Assembly: GCA_963776935.1 (NCBI GenBank)
Contig: CAVZOP010000009.1
Coordinates: 248,001-312,000 of the forward strand
Direction: 5' to 3'
DNA from: JALOLG01 sp963776935
Lineage (GTDB): Bacteria; Actinomycetota; Acidimicrobiia; Acidimicrobiales; Ilumatobacteraceae
Length of the DNA: 64,000 nt
Within the stretch, counting starts at the first letter, position 1. Every line of letters begins with the position of its first letter. The notes below the pieces were generated by a model, which was not told where the DNA came from, searched no databases, and was given only the letters and a program-made list of their open reading frames with translations. Shown piece by piece: positions 44,626 to 54,846 of this stretch. The position numbers and the translations under genes are program-made.

Positions 44626-47600
44626 TCAACGACGAAGGGCTTGTCTGATCTCGTGTGCGTCGGTGCGGTCGAGGTCCGTGATCAGGTTGGATGCCGCATC
44701 CATCCGCTCGTCCGCCGCCTCACACAGCGCGCGTGCGTTGTCGACGTCACCCCGCCCGGCGGCCTCGCGGGCGAGTGCGTCGAGCGCAAGGACCTCGACA
44801 TGCGACTCACCGCTGAGTCGGGCGGCGTCGAGGATCTCGACGAGTCGATCGTGGGCGCCCGCAACGTCGTCGGCGGCATCGATCGCAGCGAGCAGACACT
44901 CGCCGAGCGCGGCCTGTTCTCCGCCACCCGCCCCGCGATGCCATGTCGTCGCCTTCTCGAGAACCGTCCGTGCTGCGCTGTGCCGTCCGAGCGCGCGGAG
45001 GACGCGTCCGAGATGGACCCGGGCGAGTGCGGCCATGCGGACGTCACCGGTGGCCTCGGCCTTGTCGATCGCGATCTCCAGGGTCGCGCGACCGGTGTCG
45101 TAGTCGCCCGCCTGGCACTGGGCACGCCCGAGGCTGAACAGCTGGTACGCCTCGGTCTGCAGGAAGCCGAGGCGCCCCGAGGTCGCGGCGGCGCGGGAGA
45201 TGTGCGACACGGCGTCGTCGAACCGGTGCTCCATGCGGGCGAGCTCGCCGAGCATCGCGTCTCGGCGAACGTGCAGCCATGGATCGTCGACCACCCGCAG
45301 AGCCTGCTGGACGTGCTCGCACGCTTCGACGCTGCGCTCGTGGTCACCCGCCGAGATCGCGGCGCGGGCAGTGAACAGCCAGCCCGCGGCAATATCCCAC
45401 GGTCGGTCCAGCCCGGCGTACAGCGCGCGACTCGAGTCGGTGAGCGACATGGCCTGCCGGAACGTCGCCGTCGTGCGAGACGACGTAGGCGAGGTAGTAG
45501 CAGCAGCGCGCTTGGAGGTCGAGATCGCCGTTCGTCTCCGCCAACCGCGTGGCCACGGCGATGTGCTTGCGGGCGCGCTCGAGGTCGCCCGTCGACGCTT
45601 CGAGCCACGCCGCGAGCAGCAGTGCGGTGGCACGATCGTTCGCCGGCGCGGCGGCGCCGGCAGCGTCGAGCGCGGTCGTGATCCGCTCGACACCGCGGCT
45701 GTCGCCGAGCACCACCCACGCCCACCCGAACCCGTTGACGATGGTCAGCGCCAGCAGAGGATCGCGGCTCGCGCACCATGTGAGCGCGGCGTCGATGTTG
45801 GCGCGCTCTGCCCGCGCGAACGCGAGATGATCGGCCTGGCGGTCGCTGCGGACGCCCGCGGTCGACGATCCGGCTGCTTCGGCGAACCATCTGGCATGGG
45901 CGGCGAGCGCCGCTTCGGTCAGCTGGGCGTCAGACATCGCCTCGAGCGCGAACGCGCGGATGCTGTCGAGCAGGCGGTATCGGAGTGGCGCGGGAGCGCC
46001 GTGGTCGTCGACGATCACGAGGGAGCGGGCGGCGAGGCGACCGACGACGTCGATCGCCGCGGTCGCCGGCACGTCGAGTGCTTCGAGGACGGATTCGACC
46101 GCGGGGAGCGGTGCACCGCCGGCGAACGTGGCGAGCGCCCACAGGCCGCGCTGATCGTCGGGGAACAGCAACTCGTAGCTCCATCGGATCGTGGCCTTGA
46201 GCGCCCGGCGGCGTTCGGGTCGGCGGCTGGCCGGATCGCTCAGCACCGTGAATCGGTCGTCGAGACGGCGGGCGATCTCCTCGATCGAGAGGGTCTTGGA
46301 CCGCGCCGCCGCGAGTTCGATCGCCAGCGGCAACCCATCCAGCGAACGGCACAGCTCGTGCACGGCGTCGCGAGCGGCCTCGATTCGAACGTTCTTGCGT
46401 TGGGCGATGGCGCGGCGGCTGAACAGCTCGACGGCGTCGTCGAGACCGAGTGGTGCGAGCTCGAACACCGTCTCACCGTCGACATCGAGAGGCACCTGGC
46501 TCGTGCACAGCACCCGTACGCCGGGACTGGCGTCGAGCAGGCGGATTGCGAGATCGGCGGCGGCGTCGACGACGTGCTCGCAGTTGTCGAGGACGACCAC
46601 GGTGTCGGTGCCCTTCAGTCGCTCGAACAGGGCGGCCTCGCCGCCGGTGACGTTCAACGCCGCGATCACGGTGTCGGTGACCTCGTTGGCCGTTGTCGCC
46701 GTGTCGAGTCTGGCCAGCCAGACGCCGCCGTCCCTGGTCAGCGTGCCCGCCGTGGCGATCGCCAAGGCCGTCTTGCCGACACCGCCGGGCCCGACGACGA
46801 CGACCAGCCGCCTCGCGGCGAGCAGCTCGGACAGCGCAACGAGCTCGGAATCGCGACCGACGAGCTCGGCCGATATCGACGGCAGGTTTCCGATCGCCTC
46901 GTGCCGTTCGAGGGGGATCGTCGCCGGTCGCGAACCGTCGAGCGACGCGTCGTGGACCAGGATCTGACGCTCGATCTGTTGCAGCTGTGGTCCCGGCTCG
47001 AGGCCCAGCTCGTCGGCCAGCAGGTTCCGGACCCGCTGGAACGCAGCCAACGCGTCGAACTGCCGACCATCGCGGTAGAGGGCGGTGATGAGCAGCACCC
47101 ACAGGCTTTCACGGAACGGATAGGTGGCGACCGCCGCTTCCAACTCGCCGATCACGTCACCGACGTCGCCGACCCGCAGCCGCGCCGAGAGCTCGATCTC
47201 GACGAGCTTCATTCCGCGCCTCTTCGAGTCTGGTCCGGTGTGGGACGACCCAATCGCCGGCGCCGGGAAGCACTTCACCTCGGTACATCTTCAACGTCGA
47301 CGTGCAGAGGTCGGCGGCGGCTCGGTCATCGCCCTCGTCGAGCAGCACCGACGCCTCGGCGGTATGGCGCAGCACCGCGAACGCGTCGACATCGGACGGA
47401 TCGACGTCGAGAATGTAGCCGCCGTCACCGCCGACGACCACCGACGGCTCACCGAGGGCGCGGCGCAACCTGGCGATCTTCGACTGCAGCGTGTTGCGAC
47501 TCGTACGGACGGCATCGGCGTCCCAGAGCTCGTCGACCAGACGATCGGTTCGGACGAGCACACCCGCCTCGATCGCGAGTCGCACCAGCAACTCCGAGGT

Positions 47601-47675
47601 CTTGCCGCCCGGGACCGATACCGGCGTGCCGTCTCGTGTGACCTCGACCGGTCCGAGCACCGAGATCGAGATCAC
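44626..47675 (-). CDS. Large SARP/BTAD regulator with NB-ARC-type ATPase, two apparent frameshifts
   Basis: A second, roughly 1015-residue AfsR-like regulator. It begins ISISVLGPVEVTRDGTPVSV with winged-helix text (NTLQSKIARLRRALG), and a one-base shift near 47213 leads into the BTAD domain (MKLVEIELSARLRVGDVGDV, ESLWVLLITALYRDGRQFDA). The ATPase has VVVVGPGGVGKTALAIATAG and VVVLDNCEHVVDAAADLAIR. A second shift near 45467 leads to the TPR-like end (FRQAMSLTDSSRALYAGLDR). GTG 47675 is 6 bases after TACAAT, so it is probably leaderless. Target genes are not evident. Confidence 0.88.
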
Positions 47676-47681
47676 GATGCG

Positions 47682-47687
47682 ATTGTA
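47682..47687 (-). promoter_or_regulatory. TACAAT -10 element, leaderless
   Basis: TACAAT, a near-consensus -10 on the minus strand, ends 6 bases before GTG 47675 of the SARP gene. No clear -35. Confidence 0.5.
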
Positions 47688-47696
47688 CGGGCCCGG

Positions 47697-48041
47697 TCAG
47701 AGCAGGCCGCGGCGACGTCCGCTGGCGTCCGCGTCAGACGCGATCCAGGCGACGATCAGGCTGTCCGGGTAGTCGACGAGGTGGTCGCGGGCCAAGGCAT
47801 CGACGAGCTCGCGGTTGCCGTCCAGGTGGGCCCGGGCGACGGCGACAACCTGCCGATCCCGATTCGTGGCGGCGACGGCGCGAGCGCGATCGAGTCGACT
47901 GGGGTGCCGTTCGAGGACTGCCGCCATGACGATCGTGACCGCGTCGTCGGTCGTGTCGGCGTGGGCGGTGATCCAGGCGATGGCATCCACGTCGCCGCCG
48001 ATCGCGTGTCGGATCACGGTGTCGACGCCGTCCTCGGTCAT
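47697..48041 (-). CDS. Hypothetical protein upstream of SARP
   Basis: About 114 residues, helical and Ala/Asp-rich: VDTVIRHAIGGDVDAIAWIT, then RHPSRLDRARAVAATNRDRQ and LIVAWIASDADASG. It resembles a short alpha-helical repeat but I do not recognise the family. Starts at 48041 (ATG), 48053 (ATG) and 48071 (GTG) are all possible; none has a good ribosome site. It ends 21 bases before the SARP start on the same strand and is divergent from the MMPL gene. Confidence 0.55.
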   Translation of the reverse strand: MTEDGVDTVIRHAIGGDVDAIAWITAHADTTDDAVTIVMAAVLERHPSRLDRARAVAATNRDRQVVAVARAHLDGNRELVDALARDHLVDYPDSLIVAWIASDADASGRRRGLL

Positions 48042-48189
48042 GCCGCCGACCATGCACGGCACCGCTGACACTTCGATGACACCGAACCTGGCGGAGTCGA
48101 TGGGACTGTCATCGACGCGTCACGGCGACCACTCACGATCGGTGCCAGCAGGCAGAACCACTCGCCTCGTCACCGAAAGCAGGCACCCC

Positions 48190-50371
48190 ATGTTGAAGCG
48201 CATCACGTCCTGGTCGTTCCAGCACCGTCGAGTCGTCGTCGTCGCGTGGGTCGCGATTCTCGTCGGCATCAACCTCGCGGCGATGACGATCGGGGGCGAG
48301 AACAAGCAGGAGTTCTTGTCGCCGGGAACGGATTCGAAGGCCGCCATCGACCTGCTCGGCGAACGATTCCCGGCCCAGGCAGGCGACACGGTCTCGATCG
48401 TCATCCACGATGACGCACGGTGTGACGTCACCGGGCGTACTCGCGGTCGCCGAGCCGCTCATCGAGCGTGTCCGCGGGTTGCCGCACATCGTGGCGGTCA
48501 CCGCCCCGTGGGATCCCGACGGCCACGGGCAGGTGTCCGGTGACGGCACGATCGGCTTCGCGACCGTTCAACTCGACAGCACGAGTGCGAGTTTTCCGGT
48601 CGACGTGGCAACCGAGATGATCGAGCTCGCCGCTGGCGCTCGAAGTTCCGGGGTGCAGGTCGAGCTCGCCGGTCAGGCGATCGACAATGCCCAGTCCACC
48701 AGCATCGGTGCCGAGGGGCCAGGCCTGCTGATCGCGGCGATCATCCTGTTGGTCGCGTTCGGGTCACTCGTGGCGATGGGACTGCCGCTCGCCACGGCAT
48801 TGTTCGGCGTGGGTGTCGGACTCGCCGGCGGTGCGCTGCTCGCCAACGTCATCGACGTGCCTGAATGGGCGAGTTCGGTGGCGACGATGATCGGCCTCGG
48901 TGTCGGCATCGACTACGCCCTGTTGATCGTCACTCGCTACCGCAGCGAGCTCGCCGCCGGTGCCACCCCGGCCGGAGCCGTCTCGATCGCGATGGGCACC
49001 GCCGGACGGTCGGTGGTGTTCGCCGGGCTCACGGTCGTGATCTCGCTGCTCGGCATGCTGACGATGAACCAGCCGTACGTGCCTGGTGTCGCCTTCTCCG
49101 CGGTGGCGACGGTTCTCGCGGTCATGCTGGCCGCGCTGACACTTCTCCCGGCGCTGCTCGGCTTCGCCGGCCGCAACATCGACCGGTTGCGGCTGCCGTT
49201 CCGGCACCCGTCGGCCGATCACGCCGGACGTGGGTTCTGGTACCGGTGGAGCCGGACCATCCAACGCCACCCCATCGTCACGGGCCTTGCCGGGACGCTT
49301 GCCCTCGGCGTGCTGATCGCCCCCGTCGTCGGGCTGCGCCTGGGATTCCCGGACGCCGGCAACGACCCCACCAGCCTCACCACCCGCCGTGCCTACGACC
49401 TGATGACCGACGGCTTCGGTGCCGGCTTCAACGGCACGTTCGTCCTCGTCGCCGACGACGGCGATGCGGAGGCGATGACGCTGCTCGCGGCCCTCGACGA
49501 CACACTGGCCGAGACGCCCGGTGTGGCAGCGGTGTCACCGCCGATCGCCAGCCCCAACTCCGACGCGGCCGTCATCACACTCACGCCAGTGGCAAGCCCA
49601 CAAGATGCGGCGACCACCGAACTGCTGTCACGGCTCCGTGACGACATCGTCCCCGCCGCCCTCGCCGGTACCGACCTCACCGTGACGATCGGTGGCATCA
49701 CCGCCGCCAACGTCGACCAGACCGAGAGCATCTCGGCCCGCCTGCCAGTGTTCATCGCGGCGGTCATCGTGCTGTCGTTCCTGCTGTTGCTGGCGGTGTT
49801 CCGCTCGGTGCTCGTCGCCGCCAAGGCCGCCGTGCTGAACCTGTTGTCGATCATCGCCGCCTACGGCGTGGTCGCCTACGCCGCCGAGGGCGGATGGTTC
49901 GGCCAGCTGTTCGGCATCACCACCCCCACGCCGATCCCGGCGTTCATCCCGATGATGATGTTCGCGATCCTGTTCGGCCTGTCGATGGACTACGAGGTGT
50001 TCCTGCTCTCACGTGTCCGCGAGGAGTACCTCCGCACCGGTGACAACACGACCGCCGTCGCCGACGGCCTCGCCGCCACCGCCAAGGTGATCACGGCGGC
50101 GGCGCTGATCATGACCGCCGTGTTCGGCGCCTTCATCCTCGATCCCCAGATCTTCCTCAAGATCATCGGGATCGGGATGGCCGCCGCGGTCGTCATCGAC
50201 GCCACCATCATCCGCCTCGTCCTGGTCCCGGCGACGATGGAACTGCTCGGCGACAAGAACTGGTGGATGCCCGCGTGGCTCGACCGGATCGTCCCCCACC
50301 TCGACATCGAGGGCCCATCCGCCCATACGCCCGACGTCACCGTGCCCGAGCGCGAGCTCGTCCCGGCCTGA
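48190..50371 (+). CDS. MMPL family transporter, apparent frameshift
   Basis: RND-superfamily exporter of the MmpL type, about 726 residues. ATG 48190 opens LKRITSWSFQHRRVVVVAWV. Near 48415 a one-base shift connects TVSIVIHDDA to GVTSPGVLAVAEPLIERV. Two sets of five or six helices are present; MIGLGVGIDYALLIVTRYR and FGLSMDYEVFLLSRVREEYL carry the paired Asp-Tyr proton-relay motifs of MMPL proteins. It probably exports lipids or hydrophobic compounds. A small membrane protein follows 14 bases later. Confidence 0.9.
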
Positions 50372-50385
50372 TCATGGAGACCGAC

Positions 50386-51009
50386 ATGCACACCTCGAAG
50401 TCCCTCGACAGTCGATCCACCATCGGTCGATCCAGCAGCGTCCAACCGGCCGTCACCCGTTCCCGCAGCTGGCTGCGGACGGCTCTGCGCTGGATGCCGA
50501 CGTTCCTCGGGTTCCCGATCGGCGGGTACGCGGCGCACCTGATCGTCGGGCCCGTCGATGCCGTCGCACCCGCCATCGCCGGCGGGGCGATCAGCGGCAC
50601 GATCCTCGGGTTCGCCCAATGGCTCGGCATGCGTCGCACCGGCCCGTCGCCGGTGGCGTGGGTCGTCGCCACGGCTGCCGGATTCGCCCTGGGCCTCGCA
50701 GCCGGCGCGGCGGCCGTCGGCTACGACACCGACACCAGGGCCCTCGCCACCCAAGGTGCGATCTGCGGCGCGGTGATCGGCGTCGCCCAAGCGGCCGTCC
50801 TGCACCGTCGACTCGGACACGTCGTGGGGGTGTGGCCGGCGGTCCTCGCCGGGTTGTGGGCGCTCGGCTGGACGATCACCGCGTCCGCCGGGATCGACGT
50901 CGAATCCCAGTACACGGTCTTCGGCTCGAGCGGTGCGGTGGTCGTCACCGCCGGCACATCCGTTCTGGCGATCGCGCTCGCAAGACGGCCGGAACGCGGC
51001 GTTCGATGA
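50386..51009 (+). CDS. Small multi-helix membrane protein
   Basis: A 207-residue protein with about five hydrophobic segments (MPTFLGFPIGGYAAHLIVG, AGGAISGTILGFAQWLGM, WVVATAAGFALGLAAGAAAV, GVWPAVLAGLWALGWTITAS). The Gly-rich helices and FAQWLGMRR-type loops resemble small uncharacterised actinobacterial membrane proteins. ATG 50386 is preceded by GGAGACCGAC; ATG 50374 is the alternative. It is 14 bases downstream of MMPL and may be its partner. Confidence 0.72.
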   Translation: MHTSKSLDSRSTIGRSSSVQPAVTRSRSWLRTALRWMPTFLGFPIGGYAAHLIVGPVDAVAPAIAGGAISGTILGFAQWLGMRRTGPSPVAWVVATAAGFALGLAAGAAAVGYDTDTRALATQGAICGAVIGVAQAAVLHRRLGHVVGVWPAVLAGLWALGWTITASAGIDVESQYTVFGSSGAVVVTAGTSVLAIALARRPERGVR

Positions 51010-51074
51010 CCACCGTGTGTCATCGGACACGATCGGCCGTCGACGGGTTAGCACGACAGGGGATCGGGGTAGTC

Positions 51075-52004
51075 GTGTCGCATATGGATGCGATCACTCT
51101 TCTCCGCAACGACCACAAGACCGTCGAGCAACTGTTCAAGCGCTTCGAAAAGGCGGGCGACCGCGCCTACGTCGAGAAGCGCGAGATCGTCGACCGGATC
51201 ATCGAGGAGCTGTCGGTTCACGCAGCCATCGAGGAGCAGGTCTTCTATCCGGTGGCTCGGGCGACCGTGTCCGACACCGAGGACATCGCCCTCGAGAGCC
51301 TCGAGGAGCATCACATCGTCAAGTGGTTGCTGTCCGAGCTCGACGGCATGGATCCCAAGCACGAGCGTTTCGATGCCAAGGTCACCGTGCTGATGGAGAA
51401 CGTTCGCCATCACGTCGAAGAAGAGCAGGACGAGTTCTTCCCGAAGGTGCGCAACGAGCTGGGTCGCACTGCGCTGGCCGATCTCGGCCAGGCCATGGCC
51501 GACGCCAAGAAGTCCGCTCCGACGCATCCGCACCCTCGTGCATCGGACGTCCCGCCCGGGAACTCGGTGGTCGGCACGATCGCCGGCGTCGTCGACCGGG
51601 TCGGCGACAACATCAGCGGCATTGCCCAAGGCGGCGTGACCGCGGTGCAGGACCTGGTCGCACGCGTCGCTCGCACCGACAAGCCCAAGGTGTCCCCGAC
51701 CGGTTCGAGCGTCGCCCGCAACCAGGCCAAGAAGGTTCGCAACGCCGCCTCCGCCGCTACCGACGGTGTCGAGCAGACGGCCGGCAGCGTGAAGTCGGGC
51801 GCCACCAAGACCGCAAAGACCGCGGCATCGGGCGCCAAGGCCACGGCGACCACGGCGAAGAAGTCGGCCAAGGCCACGAAGACGACTGCCAAGCGCGCCG
51901 CCACGACGACCGGCAGGACCGCCAAGAAGGCGACGAAGCAGACGGCCTCCACCGCCAAGCGCGCCGCGTCGAAGACGTCAGCGTCCGCCAAGAGCGCTCG
52001 CTGA
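51075..52004 (+). CDS. Hemerythrin HHE protein fused to a histone-H1-like tail
   Basis: A 309-residue fusion. Residues about 1-145 are a hemerythrin domain with the expected His/Glu iron ligands in LLRNDHKTVEQLF, HAAIEEQVFYP, LEEHHIVKWLLSEL and VRHHVEEEQDEFFP. A Pro/Gly linker follows (SAPTHPHPRASDVPPGNS). From about residue 190 on, the tail is rich in Lys, Ala and Thr (TAKTAASGAKATATTAKKSA) like bacterial H1-like DNA-binding proteins. GTG 51075 or ATG 51084 are possible starts. The fusion suggests an oxygen/iron sensor or scavenger tethered to DNA (inference). Confidence 0.88.
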   Translation: MSHMDAITLLRNDHKTVEQLFKRFEKAGDRAYVEKREIVDRIIEELSVHAAIEEQVFYPVARATVSDTEDIALESLEEHHIVKWLLSELDGMDPKHERFDAKVTVLMENVRHHVEEEQDEFFPKVRNELGRTALADLGQAMADAKKSAPTHPHPRASDVPPGNSVVGTIAGVVDRVGDNISGIAQGGVTAVQDLVARVARTDKPKVSPTGSSVARNQAKKVRNAASAATDGVEQTAGSVKSGATKTAKTAASGAKATATTAKKSAKATKTTAKRAATTTGRTAKKATKQTASTAKRAASKTSASAKSAR

Positions 52005-52089
52005 CGCCGACCTCGACGAGACCTCGAACGACCACCGCCGAGCGCGCGGGTTCTGCCCAAGCGCTGGCGGTGATCGTCGATGGGACAAC

Positions 52090-52109
52090 GTTTGCGCGTA
52101 GTTTGCGCG
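52090..52109 (+). promoter_or_regulatory. Direct repeat with TAGTTT -10 before the DinB gene
   Basis: GTTTGCGCG occurs twice (52090-52098, 52101-52109) with 11-base spacing. TAGTTT (52099-52104) spans the junction and ends 7 bases before ATG 52112, fitting a leaderless promoter. The repeats could bind a regulator side by side. Confidence 0.45.
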
Positions 52110-52111
52110 GC

Positions 52112-52597
52112 ATGCCCGACGCGACCGCCCCCGATCTGGTCGGGTCGGAGCGCGATGTGCTCCTGCACTACCTCAACAAGATGCGCGATGCCGTGGTTCG
52201 CACCTCGGTAGGGCTGACCGAGGCACAGCAACGAACGCCTGGTGTGCCGTCCGGGACGAGCATCCTGGGAATCATCCAGCACCTCACCGCGGTCGAGCGG
52301 CACTGGTTCGAGCGGGTCTTCCTCGGCGCCGATCGTGACAGCGATGACTCGATGGACGTCCCGCCGGACGTCAGGACTGCCGATGTCGTGGCGGCCTACC
52401 GTGAGGCGTGCGCCCGCAGCGACGAGATCGTGCGCGCGTGTCCCGACCTGTCGACGATGGCGAGGATCGTCAACCCTGGCGAAGACGAGCTCGACTCGCT
52501 GCGACGGATCTTGGCCCACATGATCGAAGAGACCGCTCGGCACGCCGGGCATGCCGACATCCTGCGCGAGCAGATCGACGGCGCGACCAACCTGTGA
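52112..52597 (+). CDS. DinB-like (DUF664) protein
   Basis: A 161-residue four-helix-bundle protein of the DinB/DUF664 superfamily, which includes thiol-dependent (mycothiol, bacillithiol) transferases. Candidate metal His residues: IIQHLTAVERHWFERVFLG, then HMIEETARHAGHADILREQ, giving the usual three-His arrangement. The N-terminal helix is RDVLLHYLNKMRDAVV. Leaderless from ATG 52112. In Actinobacteria such proteins use mycothiol; whether this one does is inferred. Confidence 0.85.
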   Translation: MPDATAPDLVGSERDVLLHYLNKMRDAVVRTSVGLTEAQQRTPGVPSGTSILGIIQHLTAVERHWFERVFLGADRDSDDSMDVPPDVRTADVVAAYREACARSDEIVRACPDLSTMARIVNPGEDELDSLRRILAHMIEETARHAGHADILREQIDGATNL

Positions 52598-52613
52598 CGT
52601 CGGCGCCGGCGGA

Positions 52614-54822
52614 TCAGTCGCGCGGTGTCGCGATGGCCGGTGATCGCGCTTCGGCGAGCGCCTTCTGCTCGATCCGGCGAGCGTGCAGGATCGGCTCCGT
52701 GTAGCCCGATGGCTGCGCGGTTCCTTGGAACACCAGCTCGGTGGCAGCCTTGAACGCGCAGCCGTCGAACGCCGGCGCCATCGGCACGTAGTCCGGGTCG
52801 TGGACGTTCTGACCGTCGACGACGAGGGCCATGCGGCGGAACGAGTCGAGGACTTCCTGCTCGGTGACGATGCCGTGGAGCAACCAGTTGGCGACGTGTT
52901 GCGACGAGATCCGGCACGTGGCGCGGTCTTCCATCAGCGCGATGCCGTTGATGTCGGGCACCTTCGAACAGCCGACGCCCTGATCGATCCAGCGCACCAC
53001 GTAGCCCAAGATGCCCTGCACGTTGTTGTCGACCTCGGCGCGGCGCTCGTCGGCCGACCAGTCGACGGAGGCCGAAACAGGGATCGTGAGCAACTCGTCG
53101 AGCGTGGCACGCCTGGCGCCGACCAACTCGGTCTGTCGTTGCTCGACGTCGACGCGGTGGTAGTGCGTGGCGTGCAAGGTGGCGGCCGACGGCGACGGAA
53201 CCCACGCGCAGTTGGCGCCGGCGCGTGGATGACCGATCTTCTGTTCCAACATGTCGGCCATGCGATCAGGCGCGGCCCACATGCCCTTGCCGATCTGGGC
53301 GCGACCGCGGAGCCCGCACGCCAATCCGACGTCGACGTTCCAGTTCTCGTAGGCCAGGATCCACTGCTGGTTGCGCATGTCGTTCTTGCGGACCATCGGG
53401 CCGGCGAGCATCGAGGTGTGGATCTCGTCGCCGGTGCGATCGAGGAACCCGGTGTTGATGAACACCACGCGGGACCTGGCGGCGCGAATGCACTCCGCCA
53501 GGTTCAATGTCGTTCGTCGCTCCTCGTCCATGATGCCGACCTTCAAGGTGTTCGCCGGCAGACTCAGCACACGCTCCACCGCCGCCAACAAGTCGTTGGT
53601 GAGCGCCACCTCGTCCGGCCCGTGCATCTTCGGCTTCACGATGTAGATCGACCCCGCCGGCGAGTTCCGCACCTCGGTCGGGCGTGCCAGGTCGTGCATG
53701 CCGGCGAGCGCCGACACCACCGCGTCGATGATGCCCTCCGGAACCGGCTGGCCCTCACCGTCGAGGACGGCTCGTGTCGTCATCAGATGGCCGACGTTGC
53801 GCACCAACATCAGTGACCGCCCGCGCTTGGTGATCACGGATCCATCGACCCCCGTGTAGGTGCGGTCGGCGGCGAGGCGGCGGGTGAACGTGCGTCCGGC
53901 CTTCGTGACGGACTCGGTGAGATCGCCCTTCATCAGGCCCAGCCAGTTGCGGTACGCAGCGACCTTGTCGTCTGCGTCGACCGTCGCGACCGAGTCCTCG
54001 AGATCGATGATCGCCGTGACCGCCGCCTCCAACATCACGTCGGCAACACCCGCGCGATCGGTCGCGCCGACCGGATGGGCACGGTCGATCACGATCTCGA
54101 TCGCCAGCCCGTTGTTCTCCAGGAGCACCGCCGACGGTTCAGCTGGCGAGCCGCGGTACCCGACGAACGCCTCGGCGTGCTGCAGTCCGCAGGTCGATCC
54201 GTCGGCGAGATCGGCGACGAGCAGTCCCGGTGTGTCCTGAACGCCGAAACGGACGACATCATGGTGCGAGCCGTGCGCCAACGGCACGACCTCGTCGAGG
54301 AACCCCCGCACCCACTCGACGACACGCGCGCCGCGTGCGGGATCGTACGGACCGGCAACCGGCACGTCGCCGAGCGCGTCGGTGCCGTACAGCGCGTCGT
54401 ACAACGAGCCCCACCTCGCGTTCGCCGCGTTCGAGCGCGTAGCGAGCATTCGTGACCGGGACCACGAGTTGCGGCCCGGCCACATCGGCGATCTCGGCAT
54501 CGACCCCGCTCGTGTCGATGCTGAACGGCTCGCCCTCCGGCAACACGTAGCCGATCGCCTCCAGGAAGGCGCGATGACCGATTGCGTCGTGCGCCATGCC
54601 GCGTCGCTCGCGATGCCAACCGTCGATCTCCTGCTGCAACCGGTCGCGCTCGGCGAGCAACTCGCGGTGGCGAGGGCCGAAGGTGCCCACGATCTCGGCG
54701 AGCCCGTCCCAGAGCTGCGCCCGCTCGACGCCCGAACCCGGCAACGCCTCGTCGTTCACGAAGTCGAAGAGCACGCGGTCGACCCGCAAGCCACCCACGT
54801 CGACGAACGATGCCTCTGTCAT
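52614..54822 (-). CDS. glcB: Malate synthase G, apparent frameshift
   Basis: Condenses glyoxylate with acetyl-CoA to malate. Repaired length is about 735 residues, the normal size for isoform G. ATG 54822 gives TEASFVDVGGLRVDRVLFDF. Near 54433 one base must be removed (VTNARYAL to NAANARWGSLYDALYG). The TIM-barrel core shows SGYRGSPAEPSA-like text, VKPKMHGPDEVALTNDLLA, GIMDEERRTTLNLAECI, RVVFINTGFLDRTGDEIHTS and QIGKGMWAAPDRMADML. PanE-type reductase lies 24 bases upstream on the same strand. It supplies the last step for glyoxylate-yielding catabolism. Confidence 0.95.
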
Positions 54823-54846
54823 GGCGATGAGGTCATGGCGACGGAG

